This document shows, one piece after another, positions 9,868 through 19,409 of a stretch of 64,000 nucleotides of DNA. The position numbers and the translations under genes were made by a program. This DNA is from Silvimonas iriomotensis (GTDB taxonomy: Bacteria > Pseudomonadota > Gammaproteobacteria > Burkholderiales > Chitinibacteraceae), in NCBI RefSeq assembly GCF_014645535.1, contig NZ_BMLX01000001.1:1047169-1111168 (forward strand), written 5' to 3'. The notes below the pieces were generated by a model that saw only the letters and a program-made list of their open reading frames with translations, did no database searches and had not been told where the DNA came from. Position 1 is the stretch's first letter, and each line of letters starts with the position of its first letter.

Positions 9868-10539
9868 TCACGCCGTGCCAGGAAGCAGCGGCACAAACTT
9901 CACCCGTTCCAGCTTTTGCTCGACCGGTCCTTCCGGGGTGAGTTCGATCATGCGCAATTCTTGTGTCTCGCCACCGACCGGAAAAATCATCCGGCCACCG
10001 GGCTTGAGCTGGGCAATCATGGCCTCGGGCACGATCGGCGCGGCGGCGGTCAGCATGATCACGTCAAACGGGCCGCCATCAGGCAAGCCGCGGCTGCCGT
10101 CGCCATGACGCAAACGGGTATTGAGCACGCCCAGCGAGGCCAGACGATCTCGCGCTTGCCTGGCCAGACCGCCAATGCGTTCGATGGAATAAACAGTTTT
10201 GAAGAACTGCGCCAGCACTGTGGTCTGGTAACCGCAGCCGGTGCCGATTTCCAGCACCTTGTCGTGCTGCGGCGCGCCCAGCGCCAGTTCAGTCATGCGG
10301 GCAACAATATAAGGCTGAGAGATGGTCTGACCGTGGCCGATGGGCAAGGACATATCGTCATAGGCCTTGTGCGAGATGGCCTCGTCCACAAACGCGTGGC
10401 GTGGCACCTCACCCATGACCACCAGCACCTCGGGATGGGTAATGCCCTGACTTTTCAGGCGGTCTATCATGCGGCTGCGCGTGCGGGCTGATGTCATGCC
10501 CATACCGGGCACATTATTGAAATTCATGCGCATAGCCAT
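9868..10539 (-). CDS. pcm: protein-L-isoaspartate O-methyltransferase
   Basis: Pcm methylates L-isoaspartyl residues with S-adenosylmethionine to start repair of aged proteins. The 223-residue product has the class I methyltransferase core with [17 protein letters not shown] as the SAM-binding loop, preceded by the family motif [15 protein letters not shown]. The first 16 bases overlap the 3' end of surE, so the two are probably translationally coupled. Several in-frame ATGs occur within the first 15 codons; the first one is used here. Confidence 0.95.
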   Translation of the reverse strand: MAMRMNFNNVPGMGMTSARTRSRMIDRLKSQGITHPEVLVVMGEVPRHAFVDEAISHKAYDDMSLPIGHGQTISQPYIVARMTELALGAPQHDKVLEIGTGCGYQTTVLAQFFKTVYSIERIGGLARQARDRLASLGVLNTRLRHGDGSRGLPDGGPFDVIMLTAAAPIVPEAMIAQLKPGGRMIFPVGGETQELRMIELTPEGPVEQKLERVKFVPLLPGTA

Positions 10540-11267
10540 TTCGAAACCGTCTCCAGTCCGGTATAGGCAGTGAGATCAATGGAAAGCGGCGTGACGGAGA
10601 CAAACCCGTTCGCCACAGCATAAAAATCTGTTCCTTCACCGCAAACAGCGGCACTGCCTACCGGCCCGACCCACCAGATGAGGTCGCCGCGCGGGTTCTC
10701 GCTCTTGATCACCGATGCCGCGCGATGCCGGCGCCCCAGGCGGGTGGTGAGCTTGCCGCGGATTTCGTCATACGGCAGGTCAGGCACATTCACATTCAAT
10801 AGCGTGGGCTGTTCGAACGGCTGCTTGATCACTTGCCGCACCAGATCACACGCCACACGGGCCGCCGTTTCAAAATGCTGTGGGTTGCGTGAGGCCAGCG
10901 AGAACGCCAGCGAGGTCACCCCCAGCAGATAACCCTCAGTCGCAGCCGCCACGGTGCCCGAGTAAATGGTGTCATCGCCCATATTGGCGCCATGATTGAT
11001 GCCGGAGATCACCAGGTCAGGCAAGGTTTCCAACAAGCCGGTTGCGGCCAGGTGCACGCAATCGGTCGGCGTACCGTTCACATACAAAAATCCGTTCGGT
11101 GCCCTTCTCACGCTCAGCGGCCGATCCAGCGTCAAAGAATTGCTGGACCCGCTCCGGTCGCGCTCCGGTGCACAGATCATGACTTCGTGCTCATCCGCCA
11201 GGGCCTCGGCCAACGCCGCGATCCCGGTCGCGAAATACCCATCATCATTGGAAACTAATATACGCAT
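10524..11267 (-). CDS. surE: 5'/3'-nucleotidase SurE
   Basis: A 247-residue survival protein that removes phosphate from nucleoside monophosphates, with metal-dependent chemistry in the cytoplasm. The signature [16 protein letters not shown] at the N-terminus carries the metal-binding Asp8-Asp9 pair, and [19 protein letters not shown] holds the conserved asparagine and substrate loop. The ATG at 11267 starts the canonical MRIL sequence; the long upstream open frame has no family similarity. It is the first gene of the surE-pcm-nlpD-rpoS stress cluster, an order also known from other proteobacteria. Confidence 0.95.
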   Translation of the reverse strand: MRILVSNDDGYFATGIAALAEALADEHEVMICAPERDRSGSSNSLTLDRPLSVRRAPNGFLYVNGTPTDCVHLAATGLLETLPDLVISGINHGANMGDDTIYSGTVAAATEGYLLGVTSLAFSLASRNPQHFETAARVACDLVRQVIKQPFEQPTLLNVNVPDLPYDEIRGKLTTRLGRRHRAASVIKSENPRGDLIWWVGPVGSAAVCGEGTDFYAVANGFVSVTPLSIDLTAYTGLETVSKWLCA

Positions 11268-11427
11268 GCGGCCTCCACTGCGGCGTATTCTAGCCGCATG
11301 CGCCTGGACGGCGAAGCGGCGGCAGAACGAGCGTTGCGTATTGCCGCCTTGCCGGAGGTACCGCGCGCTTGCAGCCCTTGTCTGGCGCGGCCTGGCGCTG
11401 TCAAGCGCACTGGCAGGCGGTGACGTG

Positions 11428-11811
11428 TCAATGCAGCGTGCGGGGTACGGAAAGAAGAAACTCGGGGATTTGCGCATCAAACAGCGTGCCGTCTGTGGTG
11501 CGCATCTGGTAACTGCCACGCATGGTGCCAACCGGGCACTCCAGTGTGGTGCCACTCATGTATTCAAAAGACTGGCCAGGTTCAAGCACGGGTTGCTCGC
11601 CGATCACGCCCAACCCGCTGACTTCCTGCTCACGCCCTTCCATGTCACGAATGATCCAGTGCCGCGAGATCAATTGCACGGTCACCGCGCTGCGATTGGT
11701 AATGGCAATCCGGTACGCAAAGACGTAGTGGTCTTCCGTCTCGTCGGACTGATCCGGGACGTAACTCGCATGCGGGACGATCTCGATAACGAACTCTGGC
11801 TTTTCGCTCAT
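11428..11811 (-). CDS. apaG: ApaG/DUF525 family protein
   Basis: A 127-residue all-beta protein with a fibronectin-III-like fold. It has the family motifs [23 protein letters not shown] and the glycine-rich [11 protein letters not shown]. In other bacteria apaG is linked to apaH; here it is alone and divergent from rpe. The biochemical role is not settled, and a nucleotide-pyrophosphate link has been proposed for homologues. The 160 bases between its stop and surE show no gene. Confidence 0.93.
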   Translation of the reverse strand: MSEKPEFVIEIVPHASYVPDQSDETEDHYVFAYRIAITNRSAVTVQLISRHWIIRDMEGREQEVSGLGVIGEQPVLEPGQSFEYMSGTTLECPVGTMRGSYQMRTTDGTLFDAQIPEFLLSVPRTLH

Positions 11812-11922
11812 GGTTTATGCCTGTTTCAGGGTGATTTACATATTAGCAGCGCATGCGAACGGGCTGCATGTCTTATGCGATACAATCAGCCTGAGTGTCT
11901 TATCCATTTCACGGAGTTCTTC

Positions 11923-12609
11923 ATGGCCGAATATCGCATTGCCCCCAGCATTCTTTCCGCAGACTTTGCCCGCCTGGGTGAAGAAGTGCGTAACGTCACC
12001 GAGGCCGGGGCCAGCCTGATCCACTTTGATGTGATGGACAATCACTACGTCCCCAACCTGACCATTGGCCCGCTGGTCTGTGAGGCGATCCGCCCGCACA
12101 CCACGCTGCCGATCGACGTGCATCTGATGGTCAAGCCGGTGGACCGTATCATTCCGGATTTTGCCAAAGCCGGCGCCAATATCATCACCTTTCACCCGGA
12201 AGCGTCTGACCACATCGACCGCTCGCTGGGCCTGATCCGTGATCATGGCTGCCAGGCTGGCCTGGTATTCAACCCGGCCACATCGCTTGATTATCTGGAC
12301 TACGTGCTGGACAAGGTCGACATGGTGTTGCTGATGTCGGTCAACCCGGGCTTTGGCGGTCAGTCGTTTATTCCGGAAATGCTGGAAAAAGCCCGCCAGG
12401 CGCGCGCCAAGCTGGACAAGTACAAAGACAAAACCGGTCGCCATATCCATCTGGAAATCGACGGTGGCGTAAAGATCGACAACATCGGCCAGATTGCGGC
12501 CGCCGGTGTCGACACCTTTGTGGCCGGTTCCGCCATCTTCGGGCATCCGGACTACCGCGCCATCATCAGCGCCATGCATCAGGAAATCGACCGCCACGTC
12601 AGCAAGTGA
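11923..12609 (+). CDS. rpe: ribulose-phosphate 3-epimerase
   Basis: Rpe interconverts ribulose-5-phosphate and xylulose-5-phosphate in the pentose phosphate pathway. The 228-residue TIM barrel starts [15 protein letters not shown] and contains [27 protein letters not shown] and [16 protein letters not shown], with the usual metal ligands. The start at 11923 follows an ACGGAG site. A TACAAT at 11881-11886 is a possible -10 element. It overlaps no neighbour and leads into gph seven bases after its stop. It would also take the xylulose-5-phosphate made by the polyol operon at 48-56 kb. Confidence 0.96.
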   Translation: MAEYRIAPSILSADFARLGEEVRNVTEAGASLIHFDVMDNHYVPNLTIGPLVCEAIRPHTTLPIDVHLMVKPVDRIIPDFAKAGANIITFHPEASDHIDRSLGLIRDHGCQAGLVFNPATSLDYLDYVLDKVDMVLLMSVNPGFGGQSFIPEMLEKARQARAKLDKYKDKTGRHIHLEIDGGVKIDNIGQIAAAGVDTFVAGSAIFGHPDYRAIISAMHQEIDRHVSK

Positions 12610-12616
12610 GCGCGCC

Positions 12617-13276
12617 ATGGAAATCAAAGCCTTTGCATTTGATCTTGACGGCACGCTGGTCGATTCGATTGCCGATCTGGCCCGCGCCGCCAACGCTGCC
12701 CGGGCCGATCTGGGCCTGGCACCGCTGACCGAGGCCGTGGTGGCCAGTTACGTCGGCGACGGCGCATCCTCACTGGTCGCACGCACGCTGGCGGACGATC
12801 ACGCCGCCGAATTCACCGGCACCGCCTTGCAAAAAGAGGCCATGAGCCACTTTGACATGCACTACAAGCAAGGTCTGACGATTGCCACCACGTTCTACCC
12901 GCAAGTGCAGATCACGCTGTCGCGCCTGCATGAGCGCGGTTTTCCGCTGGCCATTGTCACCAACAAGCCGGAGCGCTACACCCTGCCGCTGCTGCGTGAA
13001 CTGGGCGTGAGCGAGCATTTTGAGGTCGTGGTTGCCGGCGACACCTTGCCGCAGAAAAAACCGTCGGCGGAACCCTTGCTGCACGTTGCCGCCCGGCTAG
13101 GTGTCAGCCCGAGCGAAATGCTGATGGTGGGCGACTCCAAAAACGACGTACTGGCTGCGCAAGCCGCCGGTTGCCCTGTGGTGGCGGTCAGTTACGGTTA
13201 CGGCGGAAAGATGGATGACATGGGCGCCGATCGCGTCATTCAGCATTTTGCCGATCTGCTGGAATTCATCGACTAA
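12617..13276 (+). CDS. gph: phosphoglycolate phosphatase
   Basis: A 219-residue HAD phosphatase that dephosphorylates 2-phosphoglycolate, for example from DNA-end repair. The nucleophile and acid/base are Asp9 and Asp11 in FDLDGTLVDS. Motif II is IVTNKPE, the motif III lysine lies in LPQKKPSAEP, and motif IV is MVGDSKNDVLAA. The rpe-gph order with seven bases between is the classical arrangement (in E. coli followed by trpS) and supports the substrate. A terminator follows. Confidence 0.92.
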   Translation: MEIKAFAFDLDGTLVDSIADLARAANAARADLGLAPLTEAVVASYVGDGASSLVARTLADDHAAEFTGTALQKEAMSHFDMHYKQGLTIATTFYPQVQITLSRLHERGFPLAIVTNKPERYTLPLLRELGVSEHFEVVVAGDTLPQKKPSAEPLLHVAARLGVSPSEMLMVGDSKNDVLAAQAAGCPVVAVSYGYGGKMDDMGADRVIQHFADLLEFID

Positions 13277-13290
13277 GCCGTTTCCACCCG

Positions 13291-13330
13291 CACATAAAAA
13301 AAGGCGCTGTTGAGCGCCTTTTTTTATGTG
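13291..13330. terminator. bidirectional terminator between gph and folA
   Basis: A perfect 18-base inverted repeat (arms 13291-13308 and 13313-13330) with a GTTG loop. A-tract and T-tract arms let it stop both convergent transcripts. Confidence 0.9.
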
Positions 13331-13342
13331 CGGCACGCAGGA

Positions 13343-13840
13343 TCAACGCTTGCGGTGGTAATCCACCCAGGCAAAGCGCGCGCCGCTGGCTTCATCCACC
13401 GCGGCTTCACGCGCGGTTTCCTGCCACACCTGGCGATCAAACTGCGGAAAATACGCATCGCCTTCCGGCGCCAGTTCAACCTCGGTCAGGTACAACGCAT
13501 CTGCCAGTTCCAGCGATTGCCGATAGATTTCACCGCCGCCAATCACAAACACGCGCTCGAGGCCGTCGCACGCAGCCAGCGCAGCTTCGATGCTCGGCCA
13601 GGCTTCTGCGCCCTCAGCCTGCCAGTCGGCCTGGCGGGTAATCACCAGATTACGGCGGCCAGGCAATGGGCGGCCGAGCGAATCCCAGGTTTTGCGTCCC
13701 ATCAGGATGGGCTGGCCCAGGGTGCGCGCCTTGAAGCGTTTCAGGTCTTCCGGCAGGCGCCACGGCAGGCGGTTTTCGATACCGATCACGCCATTGCTGC
13801 CCATGGCGGCAATCAGGACGACTTCGGGGCGTTGGCTCAT
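13343..13840 (-). CDS. folA: dihydrofolate reductase
   Basis: A 165-residue chromosomal DHFR that makes tetrahydrofolate with NADPH. The N-terminus IAAMGSNGVIGIENRLPWRLPEDLKRF carries the Met-20 loop equivalent and the catalytic acid Asp32. MGRKTWDSLGRPLPGRRNLV and VIGGGEIY are the NADPH-binding segments. ATG 13840 is chosen because it gives the family N-terminus; the open frame runs on upstream without similarity. thyA, its functional partner, lies at 37 kb in the same orientation. Confidence 0.95.
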   Translation of the reverse strand: MSQRPEVVLIAAMGSNGVIGIENRLPWRLPEDLKRFKARTLGQPILMGRKTWDSLGRPLPGRRNLVITRQADWQAEGAEAWPSIEAALAACDGLERVFVIGGGEIYRQSLELADALYLTEVELAPEGDAYFPQFDRQVWQETAREAAVDEASGARFAWVDYHRKR

Positions 13841-13982
13841 GGCGACTCCGGTGCATGCAGTGCAGTAAAGGCGGCATTGTGGGCGAAGCTGCGCCCAAGG
13901 GCAACGCGCGCGCAATGGCCGCCAGGGGAATCGCCTAACAGGTACAATAGCGCTTTGATTGTCTGATACCGGATTTAACGCA

Positions 13983-14687
13983 ATGACCGTGCAACCGCTC
14001 GACGACCAGGAATTCGATCGCCTGGATACTTTCCTGATGTGCCCGCGCACGCCTGAAGCCACCATGGATCTGGAAATGCTGGATGGTTTCCTGGTCGCGC
14101 TGACCATCGGCCCGGATGAAGTGCCTGAAGACGAATGGTTGCCGGCAGTGTTTGACGGTCAGGTGCCCGAGTTTTCCGACAAGGTCGAAGCCGACGACAT
14201 CATGGATCTGATCCGTCGCCATGCGGCCACGGTGCGTGAGGCGTTTTCCGCCAAGAGCCGCGTGCGGCCGGGCGAAGAAGCGCTGTACTACCCGCTCATC
14301 CTCAATGACGAAGGTCTGGATGAAAAATGGCAGGAAACCGTTGGCCAGTACTGGGCTTCCGGTTTTCATGCCGGCGTGGCCGTGCGCGAAGAAGCCTGGC
14401 AAGGCGCAATGGATGAGAACGATGACTTCTACAACACCATCGCCCGCATTCTGGCGGTGGAACTGGGCCATGACCCGGATGATGAAGAAGAAAAGAAACT
14501 CACCATCAAGCAACGCCAGGATCGGCTGGATGAATTGCCGTGGCTGATTGAAGAACTGATGTACTACTGGCTGGAACAACGCTTTGGCAAGGTTGAAACC
14601 GTCAAGAACGAAGAACCCAAAGTCGGCCGCAATGACCCCTGCCCGTGCGGCAGCGGCAAGAAATTCAAGAAGTGCCACGGCGCCTGA
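13983..14687 (+). CDS. YecA/UPF0149 family protein with C-terminal SEC-C zinc motif
   Basis: A 234-residue protein. The helical UPF0149/YecA-like region covers most of its length ([27 protein letters not shown] is typical). The last 20 residues form a SEC-C metal-binding motif ([19 protein letters not shown]), the type found at the SecA C-terminus, which binds zinc and often ribosomes or SecB. A TTG at 13959 could extend it by eight residues, but the ATG is preferred. Its exact role is unknown; YecA in E. coli has been linked to metal binding and translation-associated chaperoning. Confidence 0.85.
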   Translation: MTVQPLDDQEFDRLDTFLMCPRTPEATMDLEMLDGFLVALTIGPDEVPEDEWLPAVFDGQVPEFSDKVEADDIMDLIRRHAATVREAFSAKSRVRPGEEALYYPLILNDEGLDEKWQETVGQYWASGFHAGVAVREEAWQGAMDENDDFYNTIARILAVELGHDPDDEEEKKLTIKQRQDRLDELPWLIEELMYYWLEQRFGKVETVKNEEPKVGRNDPCPCGSGKKFKKCHGA

Positions 14688-14769
14688 TTGCGCCAGCCTG
14701 CGCGCAACCCGGCGGCAACTGCACCGGGTTGTACTTGATCATTCCATCTACTGACTACTGATCCCGCCC

Positions 14770-15615
14770 ATGTACCGTCTTGTTATCCAGGCTCCGGAAA
14801 TCGAAACCCCGAACCTCAAGCAACTGGCGCGCCTGTCTGGCGCTGGGGAAATCCAGGCCGTGAATCAGCAGGCATTCCATCTGATTGGCGCCGATATCGG
14901 CAACACGGAAGCCGTCGCTGATTTTTGCGAATCCATCCAGCATGACTGGGCGTTTATTCCGGAAGACACCCGGGTGGGCGATATCGGCCTTGTGGTCATG
15001 GATATGGACTCGACCCTGATCACCATCGAGTGCATCGACGAGATTGCCGACATGGTCGGCATCAAGCCGCAGGTGGCCGAGATTACCGCGGCCGCCATGC
15101 GTGGCGAACTGGATTTCAAGGAAAGCCTGACCCGCCGCGTGGCCTTGCTGGCCGGGCTGGACGCCAGCGCGCTGCAACGCGTTTACGACGAACGCCTGAA
15201 GCTGATGGCGGGCGCTGAAGCCATGCTCAAGGGCTTTCAGGCTGCCGGTGCAAAGACGCTGCTGATTTCCGGCGGTTTCACCTTCTTTACCAGCAAACTG
15301 CAAACCCGCCTGAATCTGACCCGCACCATTGCCAATGAACTGGAAATCATCGACGGCAAGCTCACCGGCCGGGTGATTGGCGATATCGTCGACGCCCAGC
15401 GCAAAAAGAGCGAATTGATCCGCATGCGTGAGGAACTGGGCCTGCGGCCTGATCAGGTGGTTGCCATGGGCGATGGCGCCAATGACCTGCCCATGCTGCA
15501 CGAGGCCGGTTACGGCGTAGCCTGCCATGCCAAACCCAAGGTTCAGGCTGAAGCGCCCTACTGCATCAACTTTGTCGGGCTTGATGGCGTGCTCAATTAC
15601 TTTGTGACGCCATAA
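14770..15615 (+). CDS. serB: phosphoserine phosphatase
   Basis: SerB does the last step of serine synthesis. The 281-residue HAD phosphatase has catalytic Asp78 and Asp80 in VVMDMDSTLI, the cap domain with ECIDEIADMVG, LLISGGFTFFT as motif II and VAMGDGANDLPML as motif IV. The first 70 residues are a small regulatory-type domain, shorter than two full ACT repeats. The gene stands alone between the SEC-C protein and a terminator. Confidence 0.95.
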   Translation: MYRLVIQAPEIETPNLKQLARLSGAGEIQAVNQQAFHLIGADIGNTEAVADFCESIQHDWAFIPEDTRVGDIGLVVMDMDSTLITIECIDEIADMVGIKPQVAEITAAAMRGELDFKESLTRRVALLAGLDASALQRVYDERLKLMAGAEAMLKGFQAAGAKTLLISGGFTFFTSKLQTRLNLTRTIANELEIIDGKLTGRVIGDIVDAQRKKSELIRMREELGLRPDQVVAMGDGANDLPMLHEAGYGVACHAKPKVQAEAPYCINFVGLDGVLNYFVTP

Positions 15616-15630
15616 GCAGCAGGTTTGCCC

Positions 15631-15666
15631 CAACAAAAAAGCGCCCGGATCGGCGCTTTTTTGTTG
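15631..15666. terminator. bidirectional terminator between serB and the EAL gene
   Basis: CAACAAAAAAGCGCC and its complement flank a six-base loop. A and T tracts serve both strands. Confidence 0.85.
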
Positions 15667-15678
15667 ACTGCGGGCCCC

Positions 15679-17277
15679 TCAAGACAAGGCTTTTTGTCGA
15701 TCCTGCGCCAGAAAGGCCAGAAATGCCGCCGCCGGCATCGGCTTGCCAAACAACCAGCCCTGCCCGGACTGCACGCCATGCGCCTGCAACCATTGTGCCT
15801 GGTCCTCGCTCTCGACGCCTTCGGCAATTATTTTCAGCTTGAGTGCGTGGCCGATCTCGACAATATGCGGCGCAACACTGGCCGTGGCCGCCTCAGTGCC
15901 GACCGTATCGATAAACGATTTGTCGATCTTGAGCACATCAACCTGAAAGGTCTGCAGATACGACAGCCCGGAATAGCCGGTACCAAAGTCGTCAATCAAC
16001 ACCTTGTGCCCGGCGGCCCGCAGTTTGCCGATCACTTCCTGCGCGCTGTTTACATCCATGAACCCGCGTTCGGTCGCTTCAATGGCCAGACGGGCAGATT
16101 CAATTCCCGCCTGCGGCAGCTTGTGCGCCAGCACCTGGATGAACCGGTCTGTACTCAGGTCGATGGCGGCCAGGTTGATCGAAACGTAAAGATCACTCCG
16201 CAATTGCAGCAGCGTCGCCATATCGGCGCAGATCAACTCCAGCACAAGGTCAGTCATGGGCTGGATCAGGCCGTTGTCTTCGGCCAGCGGCACAAACACA
16301 TCGGGCCGGATCATGGTGCCGTGCTGCTGCGGCCAGCGCACCAGGGCTTCTGCACCAATACACCGTCTGCTGGCCAGATCAACAATGGGCTGGTAATGCA
16401 TGACCAGCCGTTTACGGCGGATGGCATCGCGCAACTGGCCCACCATGGAGCCGCGGCTGCGAATGAACATCAGCATGGCCGCGGCCGCCGCCAGCCCCAG
16501 CAAAATACCCAGCGGCAACCAGATGCGCAAACTGGCATACCAGTGCCGCATCAGATTGCCAGTGGGCTCTCCGGCCACCACCGCAAACGGATACTGCGTG
16601 GATTTGACCATCACATAATAATTGCCGTCCGCCTGCCGTGAACCGGGGTCCTTGTAGCCCATCAGGGCGTACTCCGGTTTCACGTTGTGCCAGGACGCAA
16701 CCACTTCATTGGTCGCCGTGCCGACCAGCGACAAGGACAGACTCGGGTCCTCCACCACCACATCAACCAGTGAATCCGGGTCGATCAGCACGGCGTTGCG
16801 CTCATCGGCGATCATCAGCATAGGGTTGCCGGTGTCTTCGATGTCATACGCATTGAGCCAGACCCGATAGCGCGGGCCTTGCCAGGACGGCTGCTTGAGG
16901 CGGGCTTGTGGCTGCAGTCGCCCCAGCATGGCGCCGCACATGACATACTGGCCGTCGCGCAGCGTAACGATGTTCTGCACGTAGCGATGCATCAGCGCCA
17001 CGCGGCGCATGTCTTGCAGGTATTCATCGCCGCAGGTATCCGCATCAATGCGCTTCATCTGTTCCAGCGCGTCACGGGCGTTGGTGTACACCATCTCTAC
17101 GCGGGACAGGCCGCGCCGGGCGTAGAGCACCAGCGCATCGTATTCACGCGCCTGTGCGCGTTGTTCCGCAACAAAGGTCATGATGCCGACCGGAATGATC
17201 GCCACCGCAATGATTCCCAACACCAACAACACCACATAAGAATGCTGCAGCAACGATCTGCGCGAGGGCATCTGCAT
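15679..17277 (-). CDS. CSS-type membrane c-di-GMP phosphodiesterase (EAL)
   Basis: A 532-residue membrane protein. TM1 lies at about 13-37, a periplasmic sensor region at about 38-255, TM2 at about 256-277, and a cytoplasmic EAL domain at about 290-525. The EAL motif (AEALVRW), the conserved INLAA asparagine, EATERGF, DDFGTGYSGLSYL, KIDKSF and EGVES are intact, so it should cleave c-di-GMP. Two periplasmic cysteines, Cys82 and Cys114, are spaced like the redox-sensing pair of E. coli PdeC, though the first is followed by GD rather than SS. A GTG at 17304 could add nine residues; the ATG at 17277 is a judgement. Confidence 0.88.
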   Translation of the reverse strand: MQMPSRRSLLQHSYVVLLVLGIIAVAIIPVGIMTFVAEQRAQAREYDALVLYARRGLSRVEMVYTNARDALEQMKRIDADTCGDEYLQDMRRVALMHRYVQNIVTLRDGQYVMCGAMLGRLQPQARLKQPSWQGPRYRVWLNAYDIEDTGNPMLMIADERNAVLIDPDSLVDVVVEDPSLSLSLVGTATNEVVASWHNVKPEYALMGYKDPGSRQADGNYYVMVKSTQYPFAVVAGEPTGNLMRHWYASLRIWLPLGILLGLAAAAAMLMFIRSRGSMVGQLRDAIRRKRLVMHYQPIVDLASRRCIGAEALVRWPQQHGTMIRPDVFVPLAEDNGLIQPMTDLVLELICADMATLLQLRSDLYVSINLAAIDLSTDRFIQVLAHKLPQAGIESARLAIEATERGFMDVNSAQEVIGKLRAAGHKVLIDDFGTGYSGLSYLQTFQVDVLKIDKSFIDTVGTEAATASVAPHIVEIGHALKLKIIAEGVESEDQAQWLQAHGVQSGQGWLFGKPMPAAAFLAFLAQDRQKALS

Positions 17278-17470
17278 GAATACGCAATTCCAGAATATCG
17301 CCACGACACGGGCGAGGCTGTGAAAATCGGGCCGCCAGAGCGCGGCGGCACTCTCAATTCATAGCCAGCAAATGTCTCTCTTACCTGGAAACATGCATGA
17401 CGATTGCGCTGGCACCGTAAATCCCCTGTTATGCTTGAGCGCTTTCGTTCCCGATACAGGCAGTTTGCGC

Positions 17471-17827
17471 ATGAAATCCTCGTCACAAGGCGGTCTGGTT
17501 TATTCCACAGAGCATGGCCGCATGTGTCCGGATTGCCGCCAGCCCGAGGCGCAATGCATTTGCAAACCAGCGCAACCCACCGGCTTTGCCGACGGCGTAA
17601 TCCGGGTCATGCGCGAGACCAAGGGCCGCAAGGGAAAAGGCGTAACGCTGATCAAGGGCGCCGTCATGGACGCCGCCAGCCTGACCACGCTGGCGCGCCA
17701 ACTCAAGGCCGTGTGCGGCTCCGGCGGCACCATCAAGGATGGCGTGATTGAAATCCAGGGCGATCACGTAGAACTGGTGCTGGCCGAACTGAAAAAACGC
17801 AACCTTGCCGCCAAACGCGCGGGTTAG
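17471..17827 (+). CDS. yciH: SUI1/eIF1-like translation factor, YciH
   Basis: A 118-residue protein homologous to eukaryotic eIF1. The N-terminal part has a CPDC...CIC cysteine cluster (residues about 19-31) that could bind metal. The SUI1 domain follows (VMRETKGRKGKGVTLIKGA to the C-terminus). E. coli YciH is a stress-linked inhibitor of translation initiation on the 30S subunit. The ATG at 17471 starts the family N-terminus. Its 3' end overlaps the convergent EamA gene by four bases, with no terminator between. Confidence 0.9.
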   Translation: MKSSSQGGLVYSTEHGRMCPDCRQPEAQCICKPAQPTGFADGVIRVMRETKGRKGKGVTLIKGAVMDAASLTTLARQLKAVCGSGGTIKDGVIEIQGDHVELVLAELKKRNLAAKRAG

Positions 17828-18699
17828 CGGTAAAAGCGCGCGGTCAGCGTTGGCCCAAACACGTTGATCAGCAAACCCAGCATCACAATCAACCCGCCCA
17901 GCCATTGCAGCGCAGAAAGACGTTCCCCCAATGCCAGCGCGGCGGTCACCACCCCGATGACGGGCACCAGCAAGGTCAGCGGCGCAATCTGCCGCACCGG
18001 GTGATGCGCCAGCAAGCGGCCCCACAACCCATAGCCCATGCAGGTAGCGACATACGCCAGGTACAACAGTGCCAGCACGCTACTCCAGCCGGGGCTGGCC
18101 AGACTGGCGGTGATGCGGGCCGGGCCTTCCAGCCACAACGACAACAACAGAAACGGAATCGGCGGCACCAGCGCACCCCAGATTACGAGACTGAGCGGAT
18201 TGACCGCGCCGGCACGTTTGACTGCCAGATTGCCGCAGGCCCAGGACAGCGCCGCCAGCAAGGTCAGCACAAAACCGAAGCCAGTAAACCCAGCATGCCC
18301 TTGCAGGCCAATCAGGGCCAGCCCGGTCGCCGCAACCACCAGACCCGCCATATTGTGCCAACGCACCGGCTCGCCAAACAGCACGGCGGCCAGCAATACG
18401 GTAAAGAACGCCTGCGCCTGCAACACCAGGGAGGCCAGCCCGGCCGGCATGCCGACGTACAAAGCGGTAAACAGGAAGGCAAACTGCCCCAGGCTGATTG
18501 TCGCGCCATAGGCCAGCAGCAAACGCCATGAAATCTGCGGGCGCGGCACAAAGAACACGGCCGGAAACGCCACCAGCGTAAAGCGCAAGGCGCCCAGCAG
18601 CATGGGTGGTACGCCGTGCAGGCCAAACTTGATCACCACAAAATTGACGCCCCACACAAACACCACCACCAGCGCCGACAACCAGTCCTTCGCCTGCAT
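17824..18699 (-). CDS. EamA-family inner-membrane exporter (O-acetylserine/cysteine exporter-like)
   Basis: A 291-residue protein with about ten hydrophobic segments in two five-helix EamA repeats (DMT superfamily). Sequence features such as WGVNFVVIKFGLHGVPP at the N-terminus and SWACGNLAVKRAG at the start of the second repeat resemble E. coli EamA (YdeD), which exports cysteine-pathway metabolites. The substrate is inference. The gene is convergent with yciH and divergent from the copper chaperone gene. Confidence 0.82.
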   Translation of the reverse strand: MQAKDWLSALVVVFVWGVNFVVIKFGLHGVPPMLLGALRFTLVAFPAVFFVPRPQISWRLLLAYGATISLGQFAFLFTALYVGMPAGLASLVLQAQAFFTVLLAAVLFGEPVRWHNMAGLVVAATGLALIGLQGHAGFTGFGFVLTLLAALSWACGNLAVKRAGAVNPLSLVIWGALVPPIPFLLLSLWLEGPARITASLASPGWSSVLALLYLAYVATCMGYGLWGRLLAHHPVRQIAPLTLLVPVIGVVTAALALGERLSALQWLGGLIVMLGLLINVFGPTLTARFYR

Positions 18700-18881
18700 G
18701 CATCCGCTCCGTCCAAAGGGGCTCCAGTATGCCGGGTGACTGTTTGCCCCACTATCGGGTGCAGCCGGCGGCGTCTAGAATCTGCAACACGTTTCTGCCC
18801 GAGACAAGTATCCGGCCAGGGCGGCACTGCTTGAACCTTTTTGTGCCAACCCGATCAACGGATAAAAACGGAACCCGCCGC

Positions 18882-19340
18882 ATGCTCAAGAAAACATGGT
18901 TTATCGCCCTGCCGCTGGCTTTGACGCTGGCTGCCCCCTGCTTTGCTGCAGACACCCTGACCGTCAGCCAGGCCTGGGCCCGGGCAACACCGCCGGGCGC
19001 AAGCACCGCAGCGGCCTATTTCATCATCAAAAACGAGGGTGCCACGACCGACAGCATTGTGGGTGCGCGCACCAGCGTGGCCGATGACGCTTCTGTGCAT
19101 GAAATGAAAATGGCGAACGGCATGATGCAGATGCGTGCCGTGCCGAAGCTGGATATCCCTGCCAAAGCCAGCGTCACATTCAGCCCGCAGGGTTATCACG
19201 TGATGCTGACCGGGCTGAAAGCACCGCTCAAGGAAGGCAGCCACTTCAAGCTCTCGCTGGCGTTGCAGCGTGGTGGCAGCATTGATGTGAATGTCGATGT
19301 ACTGGGCCTTGGCGCGACCGAATTCTCGCACAGCCATTAA
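18882..19340 (+). CDS. periplasmic copper chaperone PCu(A)C
   Basis: A 152-residue exported protein with a signal peptide ending at about Ala22 (CFA). The full copper motif H-X10-M-X21-H-X-M is present as His73, Met84, His106 and Met108. PCu(A)C proteins deliver Cu(I) to the CuA or CuB site of heme-copper oxidases, commonly next to a Sco protein. No sco gene adjoins it here, so it may act alone or with a distant partner. A strong terminator follows. Confidence 0.92.
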   Translation: MLKKTWFIALPLALTLAAPCFAADTLTVSQAWARATPPGASTAAAYFIIKNEGATTDSIVGARTSVADDASVHEMKMANGMMQMRAVPKLDIPAKASVTFSPQGYHVMLTGLKAPLKEGSHFKLSLALQRGGSIDVNVDVLGLGATEFSHSH

Positions 19341-19357
19341 ACCTGCTCGCCCGGTCA

Positions 19358-19390
19358 TGAAAAAAGCCGCCAGGAAGGCGGCTTTTTTCA
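19358..19390. terminator. bidirectional terminator after the copper chaperone
   Basis: TGAAAAAAGCCGCC pairs with GGCGGCTTTTTTCA around a five-base loop. It sits between convergent genes. Confidence 0.88.
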
Positions 19391-19409
19391 TCCGGCAGCA
19401 GAACCAGCG

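Noticed and set aside
11268-11555. N-terminal extension of surE in the open frame
   Set aside because: The canonical SurE start [10 protein letters not shown] begins at 11267; the upstream part has no family similarity.
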